Shown: positions 7,655-16,782 of the stretch, piece after piece
Numbering within the stretch: position 1 is the stretch's first letter
How the letters are laid out: every line of letters begins with the position of its first letter
Assembly: GCA_016873795.1 (NCBI GenBank)
Contig: VGWA01000008.1
Span: forward strand, 1-50,806
Reading direction: 5' to 3'
Length of the DNA: 50,806 bases
Origin: Ignavibacteria bacterium
Lineage (GTDB): Bacteria; Bacteroidota; Ignavibacteria; Tepidaquicellales; Tepidaquicellaceae
Program-made: the position numbers and the translations under genes
The notes under the pieces: model-generated
The model's database searches: none
Told to the model about the DNA's origin: nothing
What the model saw: the letters and a program-made list of their open reading frames with translations, nothing else

Positions 7655-8941
7655 CTATTTCAAATCTATTCCGAATAAGGTCAGATACATAATTTTATAT
7701 ATCTCAGTGTTGTCTATCGTTCCTTTCATTCTTTCCGAATTTAAACCTTCTGCTCTCCATATCACCGAACCGGTAATGTCTTCCATAGTTGCCCATACGA
7801 CTGCGAATTTTCTTGATTTACCGTCTTTGTCCGGAGGTGTTTCGAACGGTTCTGTTCCTGTACCCCTGGCACCGTCTATCGGTCCTGAATCTTTAAACTT
7901 ATAAACTAAATTTCCGTCTTTTCTTAAAAGATAAGAATATGCCTCGATTGATATCAACCCCCCTGCATCACTGTCCGCTCCCGTTAATAATAATGTATTC
8001 GGATTTTTATTTATAAAATCCAGTGCGGTTCCAATTGCGTCATCTGCCCTCTTTAATGCCTCTAATGTTCCGCTTGCATTCTGTACGTTTGAAAAATTAT
8101 CCGTTCCTTCCTCTTCTATTACGAGGAAAAACTGATTACCGTCTCTTGATAGAATTTTAAGTGCGGCTTCGGTCATTTCTCTGACTGTCGGTACGTTCGG
8201 CTTGTAATTCTGAAGATTGCTCTCCCTGAGCTGCTCCTCCGTCTTGTCATTGAATGTGTGGGATTCGGAAAATATACCTATTACTTTTTCTGTATTTAAG
8301 GGAAGATTTATTAATTCCTCCCTTGTGTATATTATTGTATATCCCTTTTGTTTGGCTGTCTCTATTAGATTAAGACTGTCCTTCCGTTTTCCACTTTTAG
8401 TATGAATACCTTCTGTTCCGACCGGTAAATACCATTCTTCGCCTCCGGCGAATATTACATTCACCCCCGATTCGACTATTTGGTATGCAATATCCTGAAA
8501 GTTTCTTCTTTTGGTTACCTGTGCAACAAATGCACCCGTACCGGGTTCTATAACCGAGCCGGTATTTATTAATCCCGTCTTAATTCCGCTTTCTATTGCC
8601 TCCTGCATTATACTCATTTTCTTCCCTGACCTCGATATTATCTCTTCCCCTTCGTCTAATCCGTATGCGTCACTGTGTACCTTTACTCCGTATGCATGCA
8701 CTGTAGCTCCTGCATTTGAACTTGCTGAAATGTTATCTTTGATATGACATTTGTACACTGCAGTGTGTGTCATCATATCCCAATTCAGCATACCGTCCGG
8801 TCCGTAATACAGATTCCTTGCGGCATTGTAATGTCCCACTCCCGTTCCGTCAGGATGTATGAAAATTACACTTCCTTTCTGCTGTGCTTCGGATATGTTG
8901 AATAAAATTAATAATGCGAAAATAATAAATATGCTTTTCAT
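7655..8941 (-). CDS. Alkaline-phosphatase-fold exported protein lacking the zinc histidines
   Basis: A 428-residue protein with a signal peptide (1-19) and the overall block order of alkaline phosphatase: DGTG (Asp31), a serine nucleophile region ASSNAGAT (Ser74/75), an Arg in QVTKR, EEEGTDNFSN, TGADSDAGG, and a C-terminal ITGS segment. Aligned by eye to E. coli PhoA, Asp327 and Asp369 are kept (Asp281, Asp323). The zinc ligands His331, His370 and His412 appear as Asn285, Ser324 and Ile389. The fold assignment is firm. Ordinary phosphatase activity is doubtful, and the protein may be a pseudoenzyme or use other metals. It is divergent from the GH16-like lipoprotein gene. Confidence 0.82.
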   Translation of the reverse strand: MKSIFIIFALLILFNISEAQQKGSVIFIHPDGTGVGHYNAARNLYYGPDGMLNWDMMTHTAVYKCHIKDNISASSNAGATVHAYGVKVHSDAYGLDEGEEIISRSGKKMSIMQEAIESGIKTGLINTGSVIEPGTGAFVAQVTKRRNFQDIAYQIVESGVNVIFAGGEEWYLPVGTEGIHTKSGKRKDSLNLIETAKQKGYTIIYTREELINLPLNTEKVIGIFSESHTFNDKTEEQLRESNLQNYKPNVPTVREMTEAALKILSRDGNQFFLVIEEEGTDNFSNVQNASGTLEALKRADDAIGTALDFINKNPNTLLLTGADSDAGGLISIEAYSYLLRKDGNLVYKFKDSGPIDGARGTGTEPFETPPDKDGKSRKFAVVWATMEDITGSVIWRAEGLNSERMKGTIDNTEIYKIMYLTLFGIDLK

Positions 8942-9070
8942 TTTTTCAGTAAATATAAAAAATATGTATTAATTTATTGTTAACAAAATTATTCGTAATT
9001 AAATTTATTATTGAATAATTAAAGTAATAATTTTGTTGTAAAGTTATCAATATTCAACTTCATTTTATTT

Positions 9071-9895
9071 ATGAAATATTCCGTAAATCTTTTTTTAATA
9101 TTATTCTTGACTATGGCTCTTTTTATGTTATCCTGTACCGGCAGCGGCAGCTACTACGGCGTATATAAGCCGAAAATTATCAACTGGTCGGGATATAACT
9201 GGAAAATAAAATCCGCAGTAGCCTCACCTGTCGGTCCCGGAAATAATTATTTTTCCGACGAAAATGTCCGGATTGACGACAATGGATTTCTGCATCTGAA
9301 AATTTCCAAAAAGTATGGAAAATATTTTTGTTCGGAAATTTCAACCGAAGAAAATTTCGGCTATGGTACTTTTATTTTTTATGCTTCAGGCAGGAAAGAT
9401 ATGTTCGATAAAAATGTTGTTTTAGGTATGTTTACATGGAATAATGAAAATTGTGTTTCGAATGCAAACAGCGAACTCGATATTGAAGTCAGTAAATGGA
9501 CGGAAAATATTGAAACCTCATATATTCAGTATGTCGTTCAACCCGAAAATGACGGGCTCGAAAAAGAAAGACTTCACAGAATACCTCTTTATATATACGG
9601 AGATTATACAATGCATATTATTAAATGGTATAAAGATTCCGTTTCTTTCTCGAGTTATCACGGACATACATGCCCGCCTCCTGCCTCGAATTTAATTTCA
9701 GAATGGACTTTCGATAAAAGTAATCCGCCGAAAAGTAAGTTGGATTGCAGCTCGAATCCCGTTGTCATCCCTGAACCCGGAAACAATACAAAAATCAATA
9801 TTAACCTCTGGCTTATTAACGGTATGCCTCCCTCAGACGATATAAAGCCGGAGGTTATTATCAACAAAGTCGAATATTTCCCTGAAAATTATTAA
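9071..9895 (+). CDS. GH16-like lipoprotein
   Basis: A 274-residue lipoprotein with a lipobox ending at Cys22 (LFMLSC). The central motif ELDIE (Glu135, Asp137, Glu139) matches the catalytic ExDxE of glycoside hydrolase family 16, which cleaves beta-1,3 or beta-1,4 glucans and galactans. It is preceded by a strand typical of the family (FGYGTFIFYASGR). The surrounding pattern of short beta strands fits a concanavalin-like jelly roll. The catalytic trio is intact, so it may be active at the cell surface. The substrate is not readable. It is transcribed away from the alkaline-phosphatase-like gene. Confidence 0.75.
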   Translation: MKYSVNLFLILFLTMALFMLSCTGSGSYYGVYKPKIINWSGYNWKIKSAVASPVGPGNNYFSDENVRIDDNGFLHLKISKKYGKYFCSEISTEENFGYGTFIFYASGRKDMFDKNVVLGMFTWNNENCVSNANSELDIEVSKWTENIETSYIQYVVQPENDGLEKERLHRIPLYIYGDYTMHIIKWYKDSVSFSSYHGHTCPPPASNLISEWTFDKSNPPKSKLDCSSNPVVIPEPGNNTKININLWLINGMPPSDDIKPEVIINKVEYFPENY

Positions 9896-10045
9896 CCGTT
9901 ATTTTATTTTTTCAAGGTTATTTATTTCATATTATCAAATTTAGTTTATATTTGTTATTTTGAATAAAAATGTATATTGCCAAAACGAACAGGATTGTGA
10001 TATAAATTGATAAAATGCTTATGACCTTATAATTCATACAATATA

Positions 10046-10330
10046 ATGAAAAACAAAAGGCTTATAATAATTCTGACAGTAGTAGTAATTCTGTTACTTA
10101 TTCCTTTAATGGCAATGCAATTCACAGATGAAGTTGATTGGAAAATAAATGATTTTGTAACAATGGGAGTTCTGTTGTTCGGAACAGGGTTATTATGTGA
10201 GCTTGTAATCAGAAAAGTAAAAAGTAGAAAATACAGAATTTTTATCTGCGGAGTTATTTTATTTGCCTTCTTTCTTATTTGGGTTGAACTTGCAGTCGGA
10301 CTGTTCGGTACACCATTTGCAGGTTCATAG
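10046..10330 (+). CDS. Small three-helix membrane protein, unknown function
   Basis: A 94-residue protein with three predicted membrane segments at about 6-24, 37-55 and 64-86, joined by a short acidic loop and a basic RKVKSRKYR loop. I do not recognise a family with a known role. It stands alone between the GH16-like and barrel genes. Confidence 0.65.
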   Translation: MKNKRLIIILTVVVILLLIPLMAMQFTDEVDWKINDFVTMGVLLFGTGLLCELVIRKVKSRKYRIFICGVILFAFFLIWVELAVGLFGTPFAGS

Positions 10331-10499
10331 GAAAGAAAAAAACGGATACGCACAATGTTTAAGATTGTTTTCAGCTTTAGTAAACAATAAAGTGTCTCTG
10401 AGACAGCAAAAACTTTCTTGTTAATTAGTAAGTATTTTGAATTGAGAATAACCTAATACTATCTTGAATTAATTAAAAACCGCAAAGGCGGACAAATTT

Positions 10500-11081
10500 A
10501 TGAAAACATTAACAATTATTCTTTTTGTTTTTCTTTTTTTCCTTGTAACAAACAGTTCTGTTGCACAGTTCGGCAGGTCTTCGTTTGCTTTTAATATCGG
10601 TGCGTATGTTCCGACCGGAAAAATCGACGGCTATAATTATAAAGTCGGCTTTAATCTTGGTGCTGAGTATGAAGACTGTATATATCCGGCGGCATTGTTT
10701 GTTAATGCTACTTTTAATATGACAAGACTGAAATTTACCGATAATGCTTCGCGATATGTCGTCAGTTCGAATTCGAGCCTTTTTGAACTGACAGGCGGAG
10801 CCAGATATTATCTTTCTAAAGGGAAAGTTAAACCTTTTGCTGATGTCTCCCTTGGTGTATATGTGAATAACAGGAGTGCTTATTCCGATTCTCTTTTCAA
10901 ATATGATTCCGATACACAGACACGGATGGGAGGCAACACGGGAATTGGAGTTGCAATATTTTTAAATCCTAATCTGGATTTACTATTAAAGACGAAATTC
11001 CATTTCTTCTTTGTTAACCGCGACGGTGTAGACGTAAATAATTATGCCGGATTTTATGCCGGTTTGAAATATAGTTTCTGA
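10500..11081 (+). CDS. Outer-membrane beta-barrel protein
   Basis: A 193-residue protein with a signal peptide (1-22). The rest alternates polar and hydrophobic residues in short strands with tyrosine and glycine, ending in YAGLKYSF. The terminal phenylalanine fits an eight-stranded barrel inserted by the Bam complex. It resembles the general OmpA/OmpW-like porin group. The function is unknown. It ends one base before the stop of the convergent radical SAM gene, with no room for a separate terminator. Confidence 0.7.
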   Translation: MKTLTIILFVFLFFLVTNSSVAQFGRSSFAFNIGAYVPTGKIDGYNYKVGFNLGAEYEDCIYPAALFVNATFNMTRLKFTDNASRYVVSSNSSLFELTGGARYYLSKGKVKPFADVSLGVYVNNRSAYSDSLFKYDSDTQTRMGGNTGIGVAIFLNPNLDLLLKTKFHFFFVNRDGVDVNNYAGFYAGLKYSF

Positions 11082-11882
11082 CTAATAATAAATTTCCGAT
11101 TTTATTCCTTCCGCATCAAGCAGATTTTTTATCTCCTCAAGTTCACTTAATTCAAGTATTTCTATGTCTTCGGAAGCAGCTGCACGGTCGAGTGTGTATA
11201 TCTGTACCTCCAAAGGTTTTATTAATTTTATTTTTTCTATCCAGTCGGTGACGTTATCCCGGTTGTAATTTCCCGAAATACCCTTAGTGAATAATGATTG
11301 TATTATTATGTCTTTCAAATTCTTTAAACCGTCTGTAATATCTTTTAAGGTTATTTCGTCTGTCTGAATTACTCCCCGTAAAGGTATGTTGTATTTTTGA
11401 AATGTTTCTTCATTACCGGCATCGAGTTTCATTATTCTTGTGTCGAGCTTCGATAATGCTTTTTGTATAATCGGATTCATTGCAGTCGAAGAATTTGAAA
11501 GTATTGTTACTTTTGTATCGGGAAGGTATTTATCCCGTATTTTAATTACCTGTTCTGCAATAAAATCGAAATCGGGATGTAAAGTCGGCTCTCCGTTACC
11601 CGAGAATGTGATATTGTCCAGAATCCTTCCCTGCTGAAAATTCAATCTTGAATTTATGGAATTTTTGGCAAAATATTTCAAAGCATCAGTTATTTCCGCT
11701 GCTGTCGGAAATCCGGAAGAAATTTCTGTGTTAATATCATTCTTGTGTAATATAGTCCGTCCGCGCTCGCAGTATAAACAATCGAATGAACAAATCTTAT
11801 AAATTATTATGTTTAAACCGAGCGATAAACCAAGTCTCCTTGATAAAATTGGTCCGTATATTATTTGTCTGTGTAAAATCAT
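11082..11882 (-). CDS. Radical SAM protein (COG0731-like)
   Basis: A 266-residue protein with the radical SAM cluster motif CSFDCLYC (Cys31, Cys35, Cys38). The N-terminal sequence YGPILSRRLGLSLGLN is characteristic of the COG0731 group, distantly related to wybutosine-type enzymes. The glycine-rich SAM segment FSGNGEPTLHPDF follows. Members of this group are widespread and mostly uncharacterised. It is a single gene reading toward the barrel protein. Confidence 0.85.
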   Translation of the reverse strand: MILHRQIIYGPILSRRLGLSLGLNIIIYKICSFDCLYCERGRTILHKNDINTEISSGFPTAAEITDALKYFAKNSINSRLNFQQGRILDNITFSGNGEPTLHPDFDFIAEQVIKIRDKYLPDTKVTILSNSSTAMNPIIQKALSKLDTRIMKLDAGNEETFQKYNIPLRGVIQTDEITLKDITDGLKNLKDIIIQSLFTKGISGNYNRDNVTDWIEKIKLIKPLEVQIYTLDRAAASEDIEILELSELEEIKNLLDAEGIKSEIYY

Positions 11883-12014
11883 ATTTATAAAATAATCTAA
11901 ATATCCGAATCGTTTAATTCAAAAGAATTGCCCGACTATACTGCATATTGTAAAGAATATATTACCAATTTTTGTTATTTTTACATTAATAATTATTTCG
12001 AAAGGAATTTTATT

Positions 12015-13277
12015 ATGTACCAACGAACAAAATACGACATGAGACAGGAATTAAACCTTATAAGAGAATCCGGATTGTTTAAAGATGAACGTGTAATTCT
12101 CTCAGACCAGAAAGCAAATATCAATGTTATCTATCCCGACGGTTCTACGCCGCGCGAAGTGCTTAATTTCTGTTCGAATAATTACCTGGGACTTGCCAAT
12201 AATTCCGAAATGATAAAAGCCGCTCATGAGACCCTCGATAAATACGGATTCGGACTCGCATCCGTCAGATTTATCTGCGGCACTCAGGATATACATAAAA
12301 AACTCGAAGATAGAATTGCCAATTTTTACGAAACAGATGATGCAATTTTGTATTCATCCTGTTATGATGCAAACGGCGGTGTGTTTGAGGCAATTACGCA
12401 TCAGGACGATGCTATTATTACCGATAAACTGAATCATGCAAGTATTATAGACGGTATCAGACTTTCAAAAGCAAAACGGTTCATTTACGAGCATAATAAT
12501 ATGCAGTCGCTCGAACAGAAACTTATACTCGCAAGAGAAGGCGAAGATATATGGGAACATACCGGACTCGCTGCTGAACCTCATCCTGCAAGAAATATTT
12601 TAATAGTTACAGACGGCGTCTTCTCGATGGACGGTGATATTGCCAATCTGAAAGAAATTGTCAGACTTGCCAATAAATACGATGCGATGGTGCTTGTTGA
12701 TGATTCACATGCTACGGGATTTTTCGGGAAAACCGGCAGGGGAGCAATAGAATACTGCGGAGTTCTCGGCGAAATTGACATCATTACTTCTACTCTCGGA
12801 AAAGCTATGGGCGGTGCCTCAGGCGGATTTACCGCAGGCAAAAGAGAAATTATTCAACTGCTGAGACAGCGGTCAAGACCTTACCTGTTCTCTAATTCAC
12901 TTGCACCCGTTATCGTCGGCGCCTCGGTTGCTGCATTCGACCTGCTCGAAAAAAGCAATGACCTGAGAGAAAAATTAATGGAAAATACACGGCACTTCAG
13001 GAATTCTATGACTAAAATCGGATTTGATATAATCGAAAGTGTTCATCCGATTGTTCCGATATTATTCAGAAAATTCGAACATGACGCACACCTTGCTGCT
13101 TCTACGGCTAAAGATTTATACGAAGAAGGTATCTACGTAGTAGGATTTTCGTATCCGGTAGTACCTAAAGGTCAGGCAAGAATAAGAGTGCAAATCTCTG
13201 CCGCTCATTCAAAAGAAGATATAGAAAAATGTGTTTCTGCATTTGAAAAAGTCGGAAAAAAATTGAATGTTATATGA
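12015..13277 (+). CDS. kbl: Glycine C-acetyltransferase (2-amino-3-ketobutyrate CoA ligase)
   Basis: PLP enzyme that interconverts 2-amino-3-ketobutyrate plus CoA with glycine plus acetyl-CoA in threonine breakdown. Motifs match E. coli Kbl over the full length: NNYLGL, VRFICGTQDIHKKLE, HASIIDGIRL, VDDSH (Asp229, His232), Lys263 in STLGKAMGGASGG, and PKGQARIR. It even ends in GKKLNVI, like the E. coli tail. The ATG at 12015, with AAAGGAA upstream, gives 420 residues. An upstream TTG at 11928 is less likely. A ~12-residue insertion near 178-190 is absent from E. coli. It overlaps the next gene by 4 bases. Confidence 0.9.
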   Translation: MYQRTKYDMRQELNLIRESGLFKDERVILSDQKANINVIYPDGSTPREVLNFCSNNYLGLANNSEMIKAAHETLDKYGFGLASVRFICGTQDIHKKLEDRIANFYETDDAILYSSCYDANGGVFEAITHQDDAIITDKLNHASIIDGIRLSKAKRFIYEHNNMQSLEQKLILAREGEDIWEHTGLAAEPHPARNILIVTDGVFSMDGDIANLKEIVRLANKYDAMVLVDDSHATGFFGKTGRGAIEYCGVLGEIDIITSTLGKAMGGASGGFTAGKREIIQLLRQRSRPYLFSNSLAPVIVGASVAAFDLLEKSNDLREKLMENTRHFRNSMTKIGFDIIESVHPIVPILFRKFEHDAHLAASTAKDLYEEGIYVVGFSYPVVPKGQARIRVQISAAHSKEDIEKCVSAFEKVGKKLNVI

Positions 13278-14614
13278 TAATCTATAAGTATATACTGAAA
13301 TCCCATATTGGTCCTTTTCTGTTTGCTTTTTTCACGACTATATTTCTTTTTCTTTTCCAGTTTCTGATGAAATCGATTGACCAGCTCGTGGGAAAAGGGA
13401 TAAGTATATGGGTCATTATTCAGTTAATTGCTTATAATCTTGCATGGATGGTTACGCTTGCGGTGCCGATGGCTGTACTTGTTTCTGTTTTGATGGCATT
13501 CGGAAATTTATCTTCAAATAACGAAATAACTGTTATGAAAGCGGGGGGAATCAGTTTGCAAAAACTCATGATTCCGGTTATAATCGTTGCTTTGATTATT
13601 ACATATCTGATGATAAGATTTAATAACGATGTTCTTCCCGAAACGAACCATCAGGCAAGAATTTTACTGACCGATATCTCGAGGACTAAACCTACTTTCT
13701 TCCTCGAGCCGGGTAAATTTTCCGAAGACATTAAAGGAACAAGAATATTCGTAAGGAAAACATTTGAAAACAGCAACAAACTCGAAGGAATTTATATTTA
13801 CGATTATTCGGACCCGAGTTATAAAAATATTATTACTGCTAAAAGAGGCGATATAGGGTTTACAAGCGATTTTGATAATATTGTTATGAACCTCGAAGAA
13901 GGTGAAATACATCAGCTTTATTCGATTAATCCTACGATTAAATACCGGAAAATCGAATTTCAAAGTCACAGGATAACTTTTGAATCGGAAAATTTCGGAT
14001 TTCAGAGAAGTTCGGGAAGCACTTTTATCAGAGGTGACAGGGAGTTGTCTTCTGCCTCAATGAATAAGATTGTTGATAGTCTGAAACTTGAGATAAAAAA
14101 GATAAGAGCAAAATTTACCGCAGACACAGAAGTAATATTAAGAAGATATTTTTATGTCGTGGATTCCTGTCTGCAAATAAATCACGGAGCGTATACGGAA
14201 AGTCAAGGTATTAAGCCCCTCGACAGTTTAAAGACTCCTTACAAAGACAGTCTGAAAGCTTCGTTCAATCAAGTCAGAGACATACCCAATCTTGCAAGAA
14301 ATAATAATCTTTTAACGGGTCAGTATCAAAGACAAATAAATTCCTATGACGTGGAGATATACAAAAAATATTCGATTCCATTTGCATGTCTGGTTTTTGC
14401 ATTAGTCGGAGCACCGCTCGGTTATAAAATCCGTAAGAGCGGTTTCGGAGTTGCTGCCGGTCTTTCTCTGCTTTTCTTTTTAATTTACTGGATTGCTTTA
14501 ATCGGGGGTGAAAAACTTGCAGACAGAAGCATTGTAAGTCCTTTTGTCGGTATGTGGGTTGTTAATTTTATTCTTGGCGGGTTCGGTTTGTATTTAATAT
14601 TTAAAACAAAATAA
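13274..14614 (+). CDS. LptF/LptG-family permease
   Basis: A 446-residue YjgP/YjgQ-type permease, a membrane subunit of the LptBFG transporter that pulls lipopolysaccharide from the inner membrane. It has three N-terminal membrane segments, a large periplasmic beta-jellyroll-like middle (~130-340) and three C-terminal segments. The typical segment MKAGGISLQKLM follows the second/third helix. Sequence alone does not say whether it is LptF or LptG. Its ATG overlaps the kbl stop, so the two are cotranscribed. The SRP RNA gene follows 14 bases after the stop. Confidence 0.85.
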   Translation: MIIYKYILKSHIGPFLFAFFTTIFLFLFQFLMKSIDQLVGKGISIWVIIQLIAYNLAWMVTLAVPMAVLVSVLMAFGNLSSNNEITVMKAGGISLQKLMIPVIIVALIITYLMIRFNNDVLPETNHQARILLTDISRTKPTFFLEPGKFSEDIKGTRIFVRKTFENSNKLEGIYIYDYSDPSYKNIITAKRGDIGFTSDFDNIVMNLEEGEIHQLYSINPTIKYRKIEFQSHRITFESENFGFQRSSGSTFIRGDRELSSASMNKIVDSLKLEIKKIRAKFTADTEVILRRYFYVVDSCLQINHGAYTESQGIKPLDSLKTPYKDSLKASFNQVRDIPNLARNNNLLTGQYQRQINSYDVEIYKKYSIPFACLVFALVGAPLGYKIRKSGFGVAAGLSLLFFLIYWIALIGGEKLADRSIVSPFVGMWVVNFILGGFGLYLIFKTK

Positions 14615-14628
14615 GTATTTTTATATCT

Positions 14629-14720
14629 GTCAAGCCCCGGACGATATGATGTTGCCCAACCCCGTCAGGTTCGGAAGAAAGCAGCGGTAAGTGACTAGTA
14701 TGGGATCCGGGTGTCTTGAC
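14629..14720 (+). ncRNA. ffs: Signal recognition particle RNA (small bacterial 4.5S type)
   Basis: About 92 nt. The apical domain contains GTCAGGTTCGGAAGAAAGCA, which holds the conserved GGAA tetraloop and the Ffh-binding internal loops. The ends pair as GTCAAG with CTTGAC, and CCCCGGA with TCCGGG. A T-run starting at 14722 supplies the terminator. The RNA works with Ffh and FtsY to target membrane proteins. Confidence 0.93.
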
Positions 14721-14862
14721 ATTTTTTTTCCGTATAATAATCTTTCATCTCACCCTCCTGAAAAACCCTGATTTATTTTTTTAATAAAAAAACCCGTGCA
14801 AACCCGACTTTGGTTCTGTTTCATCAGTATCAATCGTTGTTCTGTTTGAATGTTTTCACATT

Positions 14863-16293
14863 TTATAAAATGTATTTCGCTAACCTCAATATCCCCGCTT
14901 CATCGAATTTCTTTCCTGTTATCTGTAAACCGACAGGTAAACCATTTTTATCTTTTCCCGCCGGAATCGATACGGCAGGCAAACCTGCAAGATTCGCTGA
15001 CACTGTAAGTATGTCACTCATATACATCTCCAGGGGGTTATCTGTCTTTTCGCTGATTTTAAATGCAGTTGTGGGAGTAGTCGGAGTTATTATGTAATCC
15101 GCCTTTTTGAATGCGTTCCCGAAATCTTTTATTATCAGCTGCCTTGCTTTCTGTGCCTTCTTGTAATATTGTTCGTAATAACCCGAACTTAAAACGTATG
15201 TCCCCAGCATTATTCTCCTCTTAACCTCTTCTCCGAATCCTTCCGAACGTGTTCTTGTATACATCTCTTCTATACCATCTGTTGCCTCTAACTCTGCTCT
15301 GTAACCGTATCTTACACCGTCATACCTCGATAAATTGCTCGAACATTCTGCCGAAGTTAATATATAATAAACAGGAATAATATAATCTGTATTAGGCAGT
15401 GAAATTTCTTTCACTCTGTAACCTCTTTTGCTCAGTTCTTCGAGTTTTAATAAAATTGTCTCCCTTATCTCATCCTGTATTCCTGTTTCAAAAGCTTCTT
15501 TTGCATAACCTATAATTATGTCTTTCGGATTTATTTCTTTTTGAATTTCTTTGTAATAATCCCGAACAGGTTTTTTAGAACTTGTTATGTCATTTTCATC
15601 ATATCCCGATATGCAGTTTAATATTTCTGCTGTATCATTTATATCGTTTGCGAGTATTCCTATCGAATCGAACGAAGAAGCAAATGCAGTAAGTCCGTAT
15701 CTTGATATTCTTCCGTAAGTAACTTTCAATCCCGTAATACCGCAGAATGAAGCGGGCTGTCTGACCGAACCTCCGGTATCCGAACCAAGAGATGCCGTGC
15801 ACATTCCCGCGGCAACAGATACTGCACTTCCTCCCGACGAACCGCCGGGAACACGTTTACTATCGAACGGATTCCTTACGGCACCGAAATACGAATTTTC
15901 ATTCGACGAACCCATTGCAAACTCGTCGCAGTTTGTTTTTCCGATTATTATCGCATCTTCTTTTAAAATTCTTTCGATTGCCGTCGCATTATACGGAGCG
16001 GTATAATTACTCAACATCTTCGAACCGCATGTCATCAGTCTGTCTTTTACCGATATTACGTCTTTTACGGATATAACAAGTCCTGCCAGTTTTCCTGCTT
16101 TTCCGCCGATAATTTTTTTCTGAACTATTTCCGCATTCTGCATCGCATCTTTTTCGAATACGGAAATAAATGCATTTAAATCTTTTTGTGATTTTATATT
16201 TTCAAGGCAGGAATTGATAAGATTCGGAAGTGTAATTTTACCCTCTTTGATTAAATCCCTGATTTCACTTAAACTGCGGGGTACCGGCTTCAC
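14863..16293 (-). CDS. gatA: Glutamyl/aspartyl-tRNA amidotransferase subunit A
   Basis: Amidase-signature enzyme, 476 residues. It is the glutaminase subunit of GatCAB, which converts misacylated Glu-tRNA(Gln) or Asp-tRNA(Asn) to the correct form. The Ser-cisSer-Lys triad is visible as Lys77 (SVKD), Ser152 in GGSSGGSA, and Ser176 in DTGGSVRQP. Length matches the family. gatB and gatC are not in the window. It starts 5 bases after the tatA gene ends, so the two form one transcript. Confidence 0.95.
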   Translation of the reverse strand: MKPVPRSLSEIRDLIKEGKITLPNLINSCLENIKSQKDLNAFISVFEKDAMQNAEIVQKKIIGGKAGKLAGLVISVKDVISVKDRLMTCGSKMLSNYTAPYNATAIERILKEDAIIIGKTNCDEFAMGSSNENSYFGAVRNPFDSKRVPGGSSGGSAVSVAAGMCTASLGSDTGGSVRQPASFCGITGLKVTYGRISRYGLTAFASSFDSIGILANDINDTAEILNCISGYDENDITSSKKPVRDYYKEIQKEINPKDIIIGYAKEAFETGIQDEIRETILLKLEELSKRGYRVKEISLPNTDYIIPVYYILTSAECSSNLSRYDGVRYGYRAELEATDGIEEMYTRTRSEGFGEEVKRRIMLGTYVLSSGYYEQYYKKAQKARQLIIKDFGNAFKKADYIITPTTPTTAFKISEKTDNPLEMYMSDILTVSANLAGLPAVSIPAGKDKNGLPVGLQITGKKFDEAGILRLAKYIL

Positions 16294-16298
16294 ATTTT

Positions 16299-16499
16299 TT
16301 ATGCTTTTGGGCTTTTTTTGTCTTTGTCGTCTTTTGTTGAGTTTTTGATTTCTGACTCGATGTCAGTCGTTGCTTTCTTGAACTCTTTTAAACCCTTTCC
16401 TATACCCTGCATGAATTCCGGGATTTTCTTTGCGCCGAATAGTACTAAAATTACTACTAATATTAAAACTAATTCCCATCCGCTTATCCAGGACGGCAT
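16299..16499 (-). CDS. tatA: Twin-arginine translocase subunit TatA/E
   Basis: A 66-residue protein with one N-terminal membrane helix (ELVLILVVILVLFGAKKIP) followed by the amphipathic helix (GIGKGLKEFKKATTDIE) and a charged tail. This is the hallmark layout of TatA/TatE, which forms the pore that moves folded proteins across the inner membrane. An AAGGAGA site precedes the ATG. It is directly upstream of gatA. Confidence 0.92.
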   Translation of the reverse strand: MPSWISGWELVLILVVILVLFGAKKIPEFMQGIGKGLKEFKKATTDIESEIKNSTKDDKDKKSPKA

Positions 16500-16639
16500 C
16501 TTCTTTCTCCTTTGTGTTTTTAAAATATAAAAATAACCTTATTATTTTCGAAATTCAATGTAACTTTTTTTATACCAGACATCCTCAACTCAACATACAT
16601 CCATACCTTCTTTGTGTGCGCATAAAAGAACTGTGCATA

Positions 16640-16659
16640 CCTGCCCGCCGTCAGGCAGG
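16640..16659. repeat. Palindromic G+C-rich intergenic repeat
   Basis: CCTGCC and GGCAGG arms enclose CGCCGTCA in an AT-rich spacer. I recall similar palindromes scattered in environmental bacterial genomes. The flanking sequence from about 16670 to 16800 also looks like dispersed noncoding repeat and not gene sequence. Confidence 0.5.
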
Positions 16660-16782
16660 CTCTTATCAATGAATTTTCTTTTGTCTTTTTTTTTCTGGTC
16701 ATGGTAATTCTATAATCCTTATAAATCATGGTTCAAGACTCTGTCGTCGTACTCCACAAAATCAATACCTGTCATACCAAAT

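Noticed and set aside
16520-16729. Minus-strand 69-codon frame in the spacer upstream of tatA.
   Set aside because: It is read through a palindromic repeat and repeat-like sequence, and its composition does not look like a protein.
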